From positions 1-47,480 of the forward strand of contig DDYF01000032.1 in NCBI GenBank assembly GCA_002347645.1: a DNA stretch of 47,480 bases. The letters are read 5' to 3'. Source of the stretch: Thermoleophilia bacterium UBA2241. GTDB lineage: Bacteria > Actinomycetota > Thermoleophilia > UBA2241. How positions within the stretch are numbered: the first letter of the stretch is position 1; every line of letters starts with the position of its first letter. Made by a program: the position numbers and the translations under genes. Below the pieces are notes generated by a model, which made no database searches, was not told where the DNA came from, and saw nothing but the letters and a program-made list of their open reading frames with translations. Positions 8,508 to 15,479 of the stretch are shown here, piece by piece.

Positions 8508-9200
8508 TCACGCGAGCAAGAGGTAGATTCCTGCGAGCACGATCAGCACCCCGCAGACTCGCCGCACCCAGCGCGTCACTCCCGACCGACTGCCCCACGA
8601 CACGAGCGACTGCGCCTTGTTGGCGGCAGTGCCCACGAAGACGATGACGCTGCAGTGGCCGAGAGCGAAGGCCCCGAGCAGGCCCGCGGACAGCAGGTAG
8701 TCCGTCTGCGCCTGCCCGAAGACGATCATGAGGAGCGGCGCCAGAAAGGCGAACGAGCACGGACCCAGCCCGACGCCGAACACGAGGCCCAACGCGAGAG
8801 CGGCCGGCATGCCGCGGCGCTGCGTCGTCGACGGGAACAGCTTCCAGTCGAGCGGCAAGAGGTCGAGGAGGTAGAGGCCGAAGACGAAGAAGACGACGGC
8901 CACGGCGACGTTCCCGATGCTGCCGAGGTCGCCGACGAGCCGGCCCAGCGCAGCGGTGACGACGCCGATCAGGGCGATGGACGCGAGCACGCCCAGCGAG
9001 AACACCAGCGAGAGCCTGAAGGCGCGCGCCGGCGAGGCCTTCTCCTGCGTCGAGATGAAGCCCACGACGAGCGGCACGCTCGCCAGGTGGCACGGGCTGA
9101 AGACGATGCTAACGGCGCCCCAGGCGAGAGCGGCGAGGAGGGCCCAGCCAAGTGACTGCTCGAGCCCGTTGCTGAGCCAGGTGAGGATCTGCTCAAGCAC
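8508..9200 (-). CDS. ccdA: CcdA-type transmembrane thiol-disulfide carrier
   Basis: A 230-residue protein with six predicted membrane helices, of the DsbD/CcdA family, which moves reducing equivalents from cytoplasmic thioredoxin to extracytoplasmic thiol proteins. The two redox cysteines sit in membrane helices in the family contexts FSPCHLA (Cys37) and GLGPCSF (Cys148). It is the last gene of a leftward operon starting at the ACR3 pump, directly after a thioredoxin lipoprotein whose start region is upstream. Genes of this family usually serve cytochrome c maturation; no cytochrome genes occur here. Its likely client is therefore the adjacent lipoprotein, in an arsenic context. Confidence 0.88.
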   Translation of the reverse strand: MLEQILTWLSNGLEQSLGWALLAALAWGAVSIVFSPCHLASVPLVVGFISTQEKASPARAFRLSLVFSLGVLASIALIGVVTAALGRLVGDLGSIGNVAVAVVFFVFGLYLLDLLPLDWKLFPSTTQRRGMPAALALGLVFGVGLGPCSFAFLAPLLMIVFGQAQTDYLLSAGLLGAFALGHCSVIVFVGTAANKAQSLVSWGSRSGVTRWVRRVCGVLIVLAGIYLLLA

Positions 9201-9209
9201 GGCCCGTCG

Positions 9210-9701
9210 TTACGGCGTCGCGACCTTCTCGAGGCCGTGCTCGACCAGCATGGCCTCGATCTCCTCCTGTGGATAGAAGCCGGTGTGGCGGTGGAACTCC
9301 GCACCATCCTCATCGAGGAACACCTGCGTGGGGATGTACTTGATGCCGTACGCCTTGGCCGGCGCCTCGTCCTCCCACACGTCGTAGAAGACGACCTCGA
9401 TCTGATCGCCGAACGTGACCTGGATCGCCTCCATCACGGGGCGCATCTCCTTACAGGGGATGCACTTGCCGGAGCCCAACTCGACGAACGTGACCAGTGC
9501 GGCGGACGGCGGATGCGCGGCAGGCGTCACCGCGGCCGACTCGCCGTCTTCGCCCCCCTCGACCCCGCATCCACTCGCCGCCACCACGATGAGCAGCGCG
9601 ACAAGCAGTGCGAGCAGATGCACGGGTCCCGCGCGACGCCGTCCCCTCCCCGGTCCGTGCTTCACGACCGCAGCGCCGCCCGACGCCTGGATGCTGGTCA
9701 T
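9210..9701 (-). CDS. Thioredoxin-fold lipoprotein (CIPC motif)
   Basis: A 163-residue exported thioredoxin. A membrane segment with lipobox-like end (LIVVAASGC, Cys45) anchors it outside the membrane. The thioredoxin domain (about 68-163) carries Cys80-Ile-Pro-Cys83 and the cis-proline strand KYIPTQVF. The start ATG 9701 overlaps the stop of the preceding small thioredoxin (ATGA, 9698-9701), so translation is probably coupled. A shorter form starting nearer the membrane helix is possible. Next to CcdA it would be the external end of a thiol relay. TlpA/ResA-like by fold; the client protein is unknown. Confidence 0.85.
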   Translation of the reverse strand: MTSIQASGGAAVVKHGPGRGRRRAGPVHLLALLVALLIVVAASGCGVEGGEDGESAAVTPAAHPPSAALVTFVELGSGKCIPCKEMRPVMEAIQVTFGDQIEVVFYDVWEDEAPAKAYGIKYIPTQVFLDEDGAEFHRHTGFYPQEEIEAMLVEHGLEKVATP

Positions 9702-9955
9702 CCCCGCTTTGCCAGCGCAGACGTGATGAGTGAGGTCACGTCGGCCTTCGAGGGCACCCTGCCGCTGAGCACGACCTCACCGTCGATCGCGAGCGCAGGC
9801 GTCGACATGACGCCGTAGGACATGATGGTCGGGAAGTCCTCGACCTTCACGAGCTCGGCGTCCTCGATGCCGAGGTCACGCACGACCTCCGCCGTGACGG
9901 CCATCAGCTTCTGGCAGTTGCCGCACCCCGAGCCAAGCACTTCGAGCTTCATCAT
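9698..9955 (-). CDS. Small thioredoxin, redox-active disulfide protein 2 type
   Basis: An 85-residue cytoplasmic protein of the minimal thioredoxin family (glutaredoxin-like size) with the active site Cys11-Gly-Asn-Cys14 and a cis-proline strand MSTPALAIDGE. Family members are often encoded beside ArsR regulators and permeases. The ATG overlaps the arsR stop by four bases (ATGA, 9952-9955). Together with the lipoprotein thioredoxin and CcdA, it supplies the cytoplasmic end of a possible trans-membrane reducing pathway. Direct arsenic binding by the CGNC pair is also conceivable. Confidence 0.88.
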   Translation of the reverse strand: MMKLEVLGSGCGNCQKLMAVTAEVVRDLGIEDAELVKVEDFPTIMSYGVMSTPALAIDGEVVLSGRVPSKADVTSLITSALAKRG

Positions 9956-10368
9956 TCGCTCCTCGTAGTCTTCGATCGTTGACGTTGCGGAACGGGCCGC
10001 TCGTCGGCGGCGGAGGTGCCGCGGAGGCGCGCGAGGTGGGCCAGGAACCCGTCCAAGTCGGCGTCGAACCGCCCCCAGTCGATGGAGTAGTAGGTCCGCG
10101 CGCCCTCCTCGCGCATCTTCACGAGCCCGGCCTCACGCAACAGGGCCAGGTGGTGTGAGACGAGGGGCTGGCTCACATCGAGCGGTCCCGTCATCTCGCA
10201 GACACAGCGTTCACCACTCAGCAGGAACTCGACGATCTGCGCCCGCGTCGAGTTGCAGAAGGCCTTGAAGAAGGGGACGAAGTCCTCGATGTCGTGCGCA
10301 CCGTCCCGCGCGGTCTGCGGCGCCACGTCGGCCCTTCGGGACACCCTGTCGGTCCCCCTCGATCTCAT
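9952..10368 (-). CDS. arsR: ArsR/SmtB-family arsenic-responsive repressor
   Basis: A 138-residue ArsR-type winged helix. The metal-binding motif ERCVCEM (Cys55, Cys57) precedes the recognition helix SQPLVSHHLALLREAGL, matching the ELCVCDL motif of classical ArsR, whose cysteines bind arsenite and release DNA. The start follows AAGGGGGACTGAC and lies 2 bp from the stop of the upstream pump gene. It probably represses its own operon and the divergent permease through the inverted repeats at 11563-11593. Confidence 0.9.
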   Translation of the reverse strand: MRSRGTDRVSRRADVAPQTARDGAHDIEDFVPFFKAFCNSTRAQIVEFLLSGERCVCEMTGPLDVSQPLVSHHLALLREAGLVKMREEGARTYYSIDWGRFDADLDGFLAHLARLRGTSAADERPVPQRQRSKTTRSE

Positions 10369-10369
10369 G

Positions 10370-11509
10370 TCAGTCCCCCTTCTCGGCGGGCGGGCGCGGG
10401 GCCGGGGAGTCGCACGCGACCCCGGCCGCCCCAGCTGAGACGGCCGCGGGCACCGGCGCGTCAGTCATCCCCCAGTACTTGCGCCCGAAGAAGAGCGCCA
10501 CGCTCACGAGGCTGATGAGCACCGGCACCTCGACGAGCGGACCGATGACGCTGGCGAACGCCTCGCCCGAATCAATGCCGAACACGGCGATGCTCACCGC
10601 GATGGCGAGCTCGAAGTTGTTGCTGGCCGCGGTGAAGCTCAGCGTGGCGGTCTTCGAGTAGTCCGCGCCGATCTTGCGCCCGAGGAAGAAGCTCACGAAG
10701 AACATGATGGCGAAGTACAGGGCAAGCGGGATGGCGATGCGTACCACGTCGAGCGGCAACTGCACGATGAGGTCGCCCTTCAGGCTGAACATGACGAAGA
10801 TCGTGAACAGCAGGGCGATCAGCGTCAGCGGGCTGATGCGAGGGATGAACCTCTGCTCGTACCACTGCCGCCCCTTGATCTTGAGCCCGACGAAGCGCGT
10901 GACCATCCCGGCGATGAAGGGGATGCCGAGGTAGACGAACACGCTCTTCGCGATCTGTCCGATGGTGATGTCCACGGTCGCGCCCTCCAGCCCGAAGAGC
11001 GGCGGCAGCTTGGTGACGAAGACCCAGGCGAAGACGCTGTAGAAGAGCACCTGGAAGACGCTGTTGAAGGCGACCAGACCGGCCGCGTACTCGGTGTCGC
11101 CCTTCGCCAGCTGGTTCCACACGATCACCATGGCGATGCAGCGCGCCAGGCCCATCATGATGAGGCCGACCATGTACTCCGGGTAGTCCTGCAGGAAGAC
11201 GATGGCCAGGAAGAACATGACGAACGGGCCGATGAGCCAGTTCTGCACGAGCGAGAGCCCGAGGATCCTGTAGTCCCGGAACACGTCCCCGAGCTCCTCG
11301 TAGCGGACCTTGGCGAGCGGCGGGTACATCATCACGATGAGCCCTATGGCGATGGGGACGTTGGTGGTGCCGACCGACCACTTGTCGATGAACGCCGGCA
11401 GCGCGTCGAACGCCCACCCCAGGCCGACGCCGAAGAACATCGCGAGGAAGATCCAGAGTGTGAGGTAGCGGTCCAGGAAGGACAGCCGCCTCGTCACGCC
11501 CTCGACCAT
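10370..11509 (-). CDS. acr3: ACR3-family arsenite efflux permease
   Basis: A 379-residue protein with ten predicted membrane helices of the ACR3 (arsenical resistance-3) family, which extrudes arsenite using the proton motive force. The essential cysteine is present in the family context GLARCIAMVIVWN (Cys124), and the helix motif TAASNNFELAIAV is intact. It is the first gene of the operon acr3-arsR-thioredoxin-thioredoxin lipoprotein-ccdA. A minus-strand promoter with perfect TATAAT lies about 45 bp upstream. No arsC arsenate reductase is present in the window, so arsenate would have to be reduced by another enzyme. Confidence 0.95.
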   Translation of the reverse strand: MVEGVTRRLSFLDRYLTLWIFLAMFFGVGLGWAFDALPAFIDKWSVGTTNVPIAIGLIVMMYPPLAKVRYEELGDVFRDYRILGLSLVQNWLIGPFVMFFLAIVFLQDYPEYMVGLIMMGLARCIAMVIVWNQLAKGDTEYAAGLVAFNSVFQVLFYSVFAWVFVTKLPPLFGLEGATVDITIGQIAKSVFVYLGIPFIAGMVTRFVGLKIKGRQWYEQRFIPRISPLTLIALLFTIFVMFSLKGDLIVQLPLDVVRIAIPLALYFAIMFFVSFFLGRKIGADYSKTATLSFTAASNNFELAIAVSIAVFGIDSGEAFASVIGPLVEVPVLISLVSVALFFGRKYWGMTDAPVPAAVSAGAAGVACDSPAPRPPAEKGD

Positions 11510-11556
11510 CGAACACCCCTTCCGACAACGGACCGCATCTCTCCGCGCGCCTCGAC

Positions 11557-11597
11557 ATTATATTGACTTTCGTTTATGGTCAAGATACCTTGATATG
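11557..11597. promoter_or_regulatory. Divergent ars promoter with ArsR operator
   Basis: Minus-strand promoter for acr3: TTGACC (11583-11578), 15 bp, TATAAT (11562-11557). Plus-strand elements for the permease include TTGACT (11563-11568). Two inverted repeats overlap them: TTGAC-N11-GTCAA (11563-11583) and TCAA-N6-TTGA (11580-11593), the latter of the usual ArsR/SmtB form. The minus-strand text CATATCAAGGTATC (11597-11584) recurs almost unchanged before the second arsR gene. Confidence 0.65.
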
Positions 11598-11626
11598 AAT
11601 CTGTGTTTATGGCAGGAGGCGCGCGC

Positions 11627-12787
11627 GTGGACGTAGTGCAGGGCGGACCGTCGGCGGGAGACGACGCGGCCGCCGGTCAGGCCGGCGACGCCGGCGGCAC
11701 CGCCGCCGCCCCTCGCAGCCGCGCAGCCTGGCACACCCTCGCCGGCGCACCGGCGCGCGCCGTAGGGCGCCAGATCGCACGCCTGCCCCTCGCGGTACGC
11801 GTCATCGGCGGCGTGGCCCTGTGGGCGGTCGCGTACCACTACTGGCTGCCGGTCGCCACGTGGCTCGCGCAGGACGTGCTGCGCCTCGGCGACGGCAGAC
11901 TCGGCGCGGCGCTCGAGTTCTTCATCTACGACACCGTGAAGGTCCTGCTGCTCCTCACCATCGTGGTCTTCGGCATCGGGGTCGTCCGCTCGTACTTCAG
12001 CCCGGAGCGCACGCGAGCCCTGTTGCGCGGGCGCCGCGAGGCGACCGGGAACGTGATGGCGGCGAGCCTGGGCATCGTGACCCCTTTCTGCAGCTGTTCC
12101 GCCGTCCCCCTCTTCATCGGCTTCGTCGAGGCCGGCATCCCTCTGGGCGTCACGCTGTCCTTCCTCATCGCCGCGCCCATGGTCAACGAGATCGCGCTCG
12201 TCCTCCTGTACGGGCTGTTCGGCTGGAAGGTCGCTGCCCTCTACCTCGTGACCGGCTTGCTCATCGCGATGGTGGCGGGCTGGGTGATCGGGCGGCTCAA
12301 GATGGAGCGCCACATCCAGGAGTGGGTCCTCGAAGTGCGCATGGGCGAGACTGCGACCGGCGAGAGCCTCGACTGGACGGCGCGCGTCGGCTACGCGTGG
12401 CAGGCGGTCAAGGACATCGTCGGCAGGGTCTGGCTGTACGTCGCCATCGGTATCGCCGTGGGCGCGGCGATCCACGGCTACGTGCCCGAGAACTTCATGG
12501 CCGGCATCATGGGTGAAGGCGCCTGGTGGAGCGTTCCCCTGGCCGTCCTCTTCGGCATCCCCATGTACTCGAACGCGGCGGGGATCATCCCCATCGTCGA
12601 GGCCCTGCTCGAGAAGGGCGCCGCTCTCGGCACGGTGCTGGCCTTCATGATGGCCGTCATCGCACTGTCGCTGCCCGAGACGATCATCCTCAAGCGCGTG
12701 CTCAAGTGGCCGCTCATCGCGACGTTCCTGGGCGTGGTCGGCGCCGGCATCATGTTCGTCGGCTACCTCTTCAACCTCGCGCTCTAG
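11627..12787 (+). CDS. arsP: ArsP-like permease (DUF318 family)
   Basis: A permease of the family that includes ArsP, the exporter of trivalent organoarsenicals. After a 60-residue Ala/Gly-rich cytoplasmic extension it has about 8-10 membrane helices. The paired cysteines lie in PFCSCSAVPL (Cys155, Cys157), and a second conserved half contains GIPMYSNAAGIIPIVEALLEKG. GTG 11627 is preferred because AGGAGG lies 7 nt upstream; earlier in-frame GTG 11603 and ATG 11609 lack a binding site. It shares an ArsR-controlled divergent promoter with acr3. With arsM nearby, a role in exporting methylated arsenic is reasonable; the family also has members of unknown substrate. Confidence 0.85.
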   Translation: MDVVQGGPSAGDDAAAGQAGDAGGTAAAPRSRAAWHTLAGAPARAVGRQIARLPLAVRVIGGVALWAVAYHYWLPVATWLAQDVLRLGDGRLGAALEFFIYDTVKVLLLLTIVVFGIGVVRSYFSPERTRALLRGRREATGNVMAASLGIVTPFCSCSAVPLFIGFVEAGIPLGVTLSFLIAAPMVNEIALVLLYGLFGWKVAALYLVTGLLIAMVAGWVIGRLKMERHIQEWVLEVRMGETATGESLDWTARVGYAWQAVKDIVGRVWLYVAIGIAVGAAIHGYVPENFMAGIMGEGAWWSVPLAVLFGIPMYSNAAGIIPIVEALLEKGAALGTVLAFMMAVIALSLPETIILKRVLKWPLIATFLGVVGAGIMFVGYLFNLAL

Positions 12788-12903
12788 TCACGACCCGATG
12801 CCCGTCGCACGCCGTCATCGCACCGGAGGAGCCGAGCGCCGGGGGATCGCAGCGGCGCACGATCGCGCTGCGGTGCTGCCGGTCGTCGCCAGGGCGCCTC
12901 GAA

Positions 12904-13328
12904 GTGAGCGCCGTGCATGACCACGGGCCCTCGCGCGCGAAGCGCGACTACTACGACATCCTCGGCGTCGGGCGTGATGCCGACCAGCTCGAGATCAAGC
13001 GGGCCTTCCGCAGACTGGCCATGGCTGCCATCCCGACGTGAGACCCGGCGACCCGGCGTGCGAGGCGAGGTTCAAAGAGGGGGCCGAGGCGTACGGCGTG
13101 TTGAGCGACCTGCAACGGCGGGCGGCGTACGACCGCGACGGCTTCGACGGCCTGACTGGGTTCCCCATGCCGGACTTCGCAGGCGTTCCCGTGGACGCGC
13201 TGTTCACTGCGCTCTTCGGGCCGAGCGCGTTCGGCATCCCGCTCCATCCGTACGCGGCCATGCGCATCGCGAACGCGCTCCGGAGTGAAGCCGACGGCGA
13301 ACACTCAGACAGCCGCAACCAGCGGTAG
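12904..13328 (+). pseudogene. Frameshifted J-domain (DnaJ-like) protein
   Basis: From GTG 12904 the frame gives RDYYDILGVGRDADQLEIKR followed by AFRRLAM, then runs into a stop at 13039-13041. The next frame supplies CHPDVRPGDPACEARFKEGA and EAYGVLSDLQRRAAYDRDG to a stop at 13328. Inserting one base at about 13025-13028 restores a textbook J domain with HPD exactly three residues after RRLA. The C-terminal 70 residues contain no Gly/Phe or zinc-finger region, so it would be a short class-III J protein. It is either a recent one-base deletion or a sequence error. It lies between the permease and arsM. Confidence 0.75.
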
Positions 13329-13423
13329 ACGAACGACTCGGCCGCGGACACGCCGATCACGCTGGGGCGGCCCTCGATCAGACCGCTTCGCGTCCTCCAT
13401 GCCCGCCGCTACGGCGCGAGCCT

Positions 13424-14284
13424 TCAGCAGCAGGAGGAGGAGCAGCAGCAGCCCTGGGCGGCCGCAGGCTTCAAGGCGCGCACGAAGCCGCTGACGAGAC
13501 GCACGCCGTCGGGGAGAGGCGGCGCCCCGCACATGTTGTTCTCGGCCGATCCGTCGTAGACGTTGGTCACCTGCACGCCGGCGTCAGTGAAGCCCGCTGC
13601 ACGGAGACGCGCCAGGAAGTCCTGCTCCTCGAGCGCGCCGGCGACACACCCCGACCACGTCTCGACGTCGGAGAGCAGGCTTGTCGGGATGACACTCGTG
13701 TCGCCCTGGAAGAGGACGTCGCTCACGGCCAAGCGGCCGCCCGGCCTCAGAACACGGTACGCCTCGGCGAGCGCCTTGCTCTTGTCGAGCGACAGGTTGA
13801 TGACGCAGTTGCTGATGATGACGTCGACCGAGGCGTCGGGGAGCGGGATGGCCTCGATCTCGCCCTTGAGGAACTCGGCGTTCTCGACCCCCGCCTTGCG
13901 CTGGTTCTCACGCGCCAGGGCGAGCATCTCGTCGGTCATGTCGAGACCGTAGGCCTTCCCGGTCGGCCCGACGCGACGCGCCGACAGGAGCACGTCGATG
14001 CCGCCGCCGCTGCCCAGATCGAGCACCACCTCGCCGGGGCGCAGGTCGGCCAGAGCAGTCGGGTTGCCGCAGCCCAGGCTTGCCAACACGGCTTCGGCCG
14101 GCAGTTGGCTCGTTTCATCCACGTCATAGAGGCCTCGCGCCATCTCGTCCTTCGGTTCGACTACGGCGCTCGGCCCGCAGGTGCAGCCGCATCCGCAGGG
14201 TTGCGCCTGGCTCGCCGCGCGGGCGCGCTCCGCATAGCGTTCGCGGATGTGTTCTTTCAGCTCGTCCTGAGGCGTGGTGCTCAT
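13424..14284 (-). CDS. arsM: Arsenite S-adenosylmethionine methyltransferase
   Basis: A 286-residue SAM-dependent methyltransferase that converts As(III) to methylated forms. The SAM motif is DLGSGGGIDVLL (89-100). The arsenic-binding cysteines of the family are all present: Cys72 (LGCGNP), Cys160 (SNCVINLS) and Cys213 (SGCVAGAL). Extra cysteine clusters occur at the N-terminus (PCGCGCTCG, 29-37) and the extreme C-terminus (GCCCSSSCC), as in many bacterial ArsM proteins. ATG 14284 follows GGAGAGGA; an upstream in-frame GTG is less suitable. It diverges from arsR2, with which it shares an 106-bp control region. Confidence 0.95.
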   Translation of the reverse strand: MSTTPQDELKEHIRERYAERARAASQAQPCGCGCTCGPSAVVEPKDEMARGLYDVDETSQLPAEAVLASLGCGNPTALADLRPGEVVLDLGSGGGIDVLLSARRVGPTGKAYGLDMTDEMLALARENQRKAGVENAEFLKGEIEAIPLPDASVDVIISNCVINLSLDKSKALAEAYRVLRPGGRLAVSDVLFQGDTSVIPTSLLSDVETWSGCVAGALEEQDFLARLRAAGFTDAGVQVTNVYDGSAENNMCGAPPLPDGVRLVSGFVRALKPAAAQGCCCSSSCC

Positions 14285-14357
14285 CGCGTCCTCTCCGGTT
14301 GTCACATCAATAGCTTTCGGTCGGACTGTACGTGGTCGCCGGCCGCCGTGTCAATCC

Positions 14358-14383
14358 CATATCAAGATTTCCTGTGGTAACAT
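14358..14383 (+). promoter_or_regulatory. arsR2 promoter and probable ArsR operator
   Basis: CATATCAAGATTTC (14358-14371) matches the element at the acr3/permease promoter in 12 of 14 positions. It is followed by an extended -10, TG-G-TAACAT (14375-14383). The arsR2 ATG begins 7 nt later at 14391 with no Shine-Dalgarno, so the transcript is probably leaderless. Confidence 0.5.
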
Positions 14384-14390
14384 TCCCGCC

Positions 14391-14741
14391 ATGAACATGA
14401 ACGTCGAGAGTCGTGACCACGTAGCGCGCGTCGCGAAGGCCCTGTCTGACCCGAACAGACTCGAGATGCTCGAGGTCATGGCTCACGGCAGAAGCTGCTG
14501 CGGACTGCCCGACGCGGCGTCGCGCGGCGTCCCGGGCGCGGAGGAGCCAGACGGCATCTGTGTGTGCGAGTTCCAGGAGCAGTTCGGCCTCGCCCAGTCC
14601 AAGGTCTCCTACCACCTGGGGGTCCTCAAGGATGCGGGTCTGATGAAGACCGAGACACGCGGCAAGTGGAGCTTCTACACGGTCGACCGCGATGCCGTGC
14701 GTGCGGCCCTGGAGGCCTTCCGCGCGCTTCTGAAAGCCTGA
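14391..14741 (+). CDS. arsR2: ArsR-family repressor with two cysteine pairs
   Basis: A 116-residue winged-helix repressor, different from the ArsR at 9952. The recognition helix region is LAQSKVSYHLGVLKDAGLM. It has two potential arsenic-binding pairs: Cys36-Cys37 (RSCCGLP) and Cys57-x-Cys59 (GICVCEFQ), separated by a loop absent from classical ArsR. ATG 14391 lies just downstream of a -10 element, without a ribosome binding site; the longer upstream frame has no support. It diverges from arsM and probably controls both itself and arsM. Confidence 0.88.
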   Translation: MNMNVESRDHVARVAKALSDPNRLEMLEVMAHGRSCCGLPDAASRGVPGAEEPDGICVCEFQEQFGLAQSKVSYHLGVLKDAGLMKTETRGKWSFYTVDRDAVRAALEAFRALLKA

Positions 14742-14917
14742 CCAGCGGCGCGGCCGGCGGCTGGCCAGGTCGAGCTGCAGCAGCGCCCATCTGAAGCGGA
14801 CCGCAGTGGTGGATGACCGGCGCGACCGATGCGGAGAGGAGACCCTGGAGCATGAGACCCGCCGCCGCAGATCCCGCCTCGTTTGAGTGAGGCCCGACCA
14901 TCGACGACGATGCCTGT

Positions 14918-15106
14918 ATGGCCGGCTGCACGACGTGCCTCGACTTCTGCCAGAACGGCGTGTACGCCCTCGTGGATGGTCACGTGAGCGTGGTTCGGCG
15001 AGCGGCCTGCGTCGCCGGTTGTTCACACTGCGCCACCCTGTGTGAGGCGGGGGCGCTCAGCTTTCCCTCGCTCGCCGACCTGCGGGCCTCCCGCAGAAGG
15101 CGCTGA
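14918..15106 (+). CDS. Small double-cluster ferredoxin-like protein, 5' end frameshifted
   Basis: A 62-residue cysteine-rich protein of 4Fe-4S type: AGCTTCLDFCQNG near the start, then AACVAGCSHCATLCEAGALSF. Together these are two CxxCxxC(x)n sets. The first cysteine of the first cluster appears to be lost by starting at ATG 14918, because the in-frame upstream codons read TIDDDAC. They open only to a stop at 14888-14890. Removing one C from the run at 14893-14895 joins them to GTG 14887 and gives a complete protein starting MRPTIDDDAC. It precedes a radical SAM gene of the tungsten-oxidoreductase maturase type, where such a ferredoxin would make sense. Confidence 0.65.
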   Translation: MAGCTTCLDFCQNGVYALVDGHVSVVRRAACVAGCSHCATLCEAGALSFPSLADLRASRRRR

Positions 15107-15149
15107 CGGAGCGCCACCCGGCACACGGCCGGCGCTCCCCCGAAACCAT

Positions 15150-15479
15150 ATGGACCCGTCTTCCCTACCGCACGGCGTTCGGGCGGCCGAGCCACCCGAC
15201 GTCCTCCGCAAGGTCTACGTCGAGCCCACGAACGCCTGCAACCTCGCCTGCACGACCTGCGTGCGGCACTCCTGGGACGAGCCCGAGGGCTTCATGGAAT
15301 GGGAGACGTTCGAGGCCATCGTCGACGGGCTCGCCGCGGAGCGCCGCGACGGTGCCGGCGGAGCGTCCGCCGGCCCCGGCACCGTCGCGTTCATGGGCGT
15401 CGGCGAGCCGCTGCTGCACCCTCGCTTCCTCGACATGGTGCGGAAGGCGAAGGCGCACGGGCTGCGCGCCTCCGGCCGG
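15150..15479 (+). pseudogene. Radical SAM maturase (tungsten-enzyme type), truncated
   Basis: The first ~108 residues of a radical SAM enzyme: LRKVYVEPTNACNLACTTC contains the CxxxCxxC cluster motif, followed by VRHSWDEPEGFMEWETFE and VAFMGVGEPLLHPRFLDMV. The CVRHSWDEP and GEPLLHP wording matches maturases found beside tungsten-containing aldehyde oxidoreductases. Homology ends at about 15475, exactly where the stop of the convergent nucleotide-sugar dehydrogenase (15480) begins. Two thirds of the gene are missing. Nothing else of a tungsten enzyme operon is present, so a deletion, inversion or misassembly cut it off. The frame stays open by chance across the opposite gene. Confidence 0.75.
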
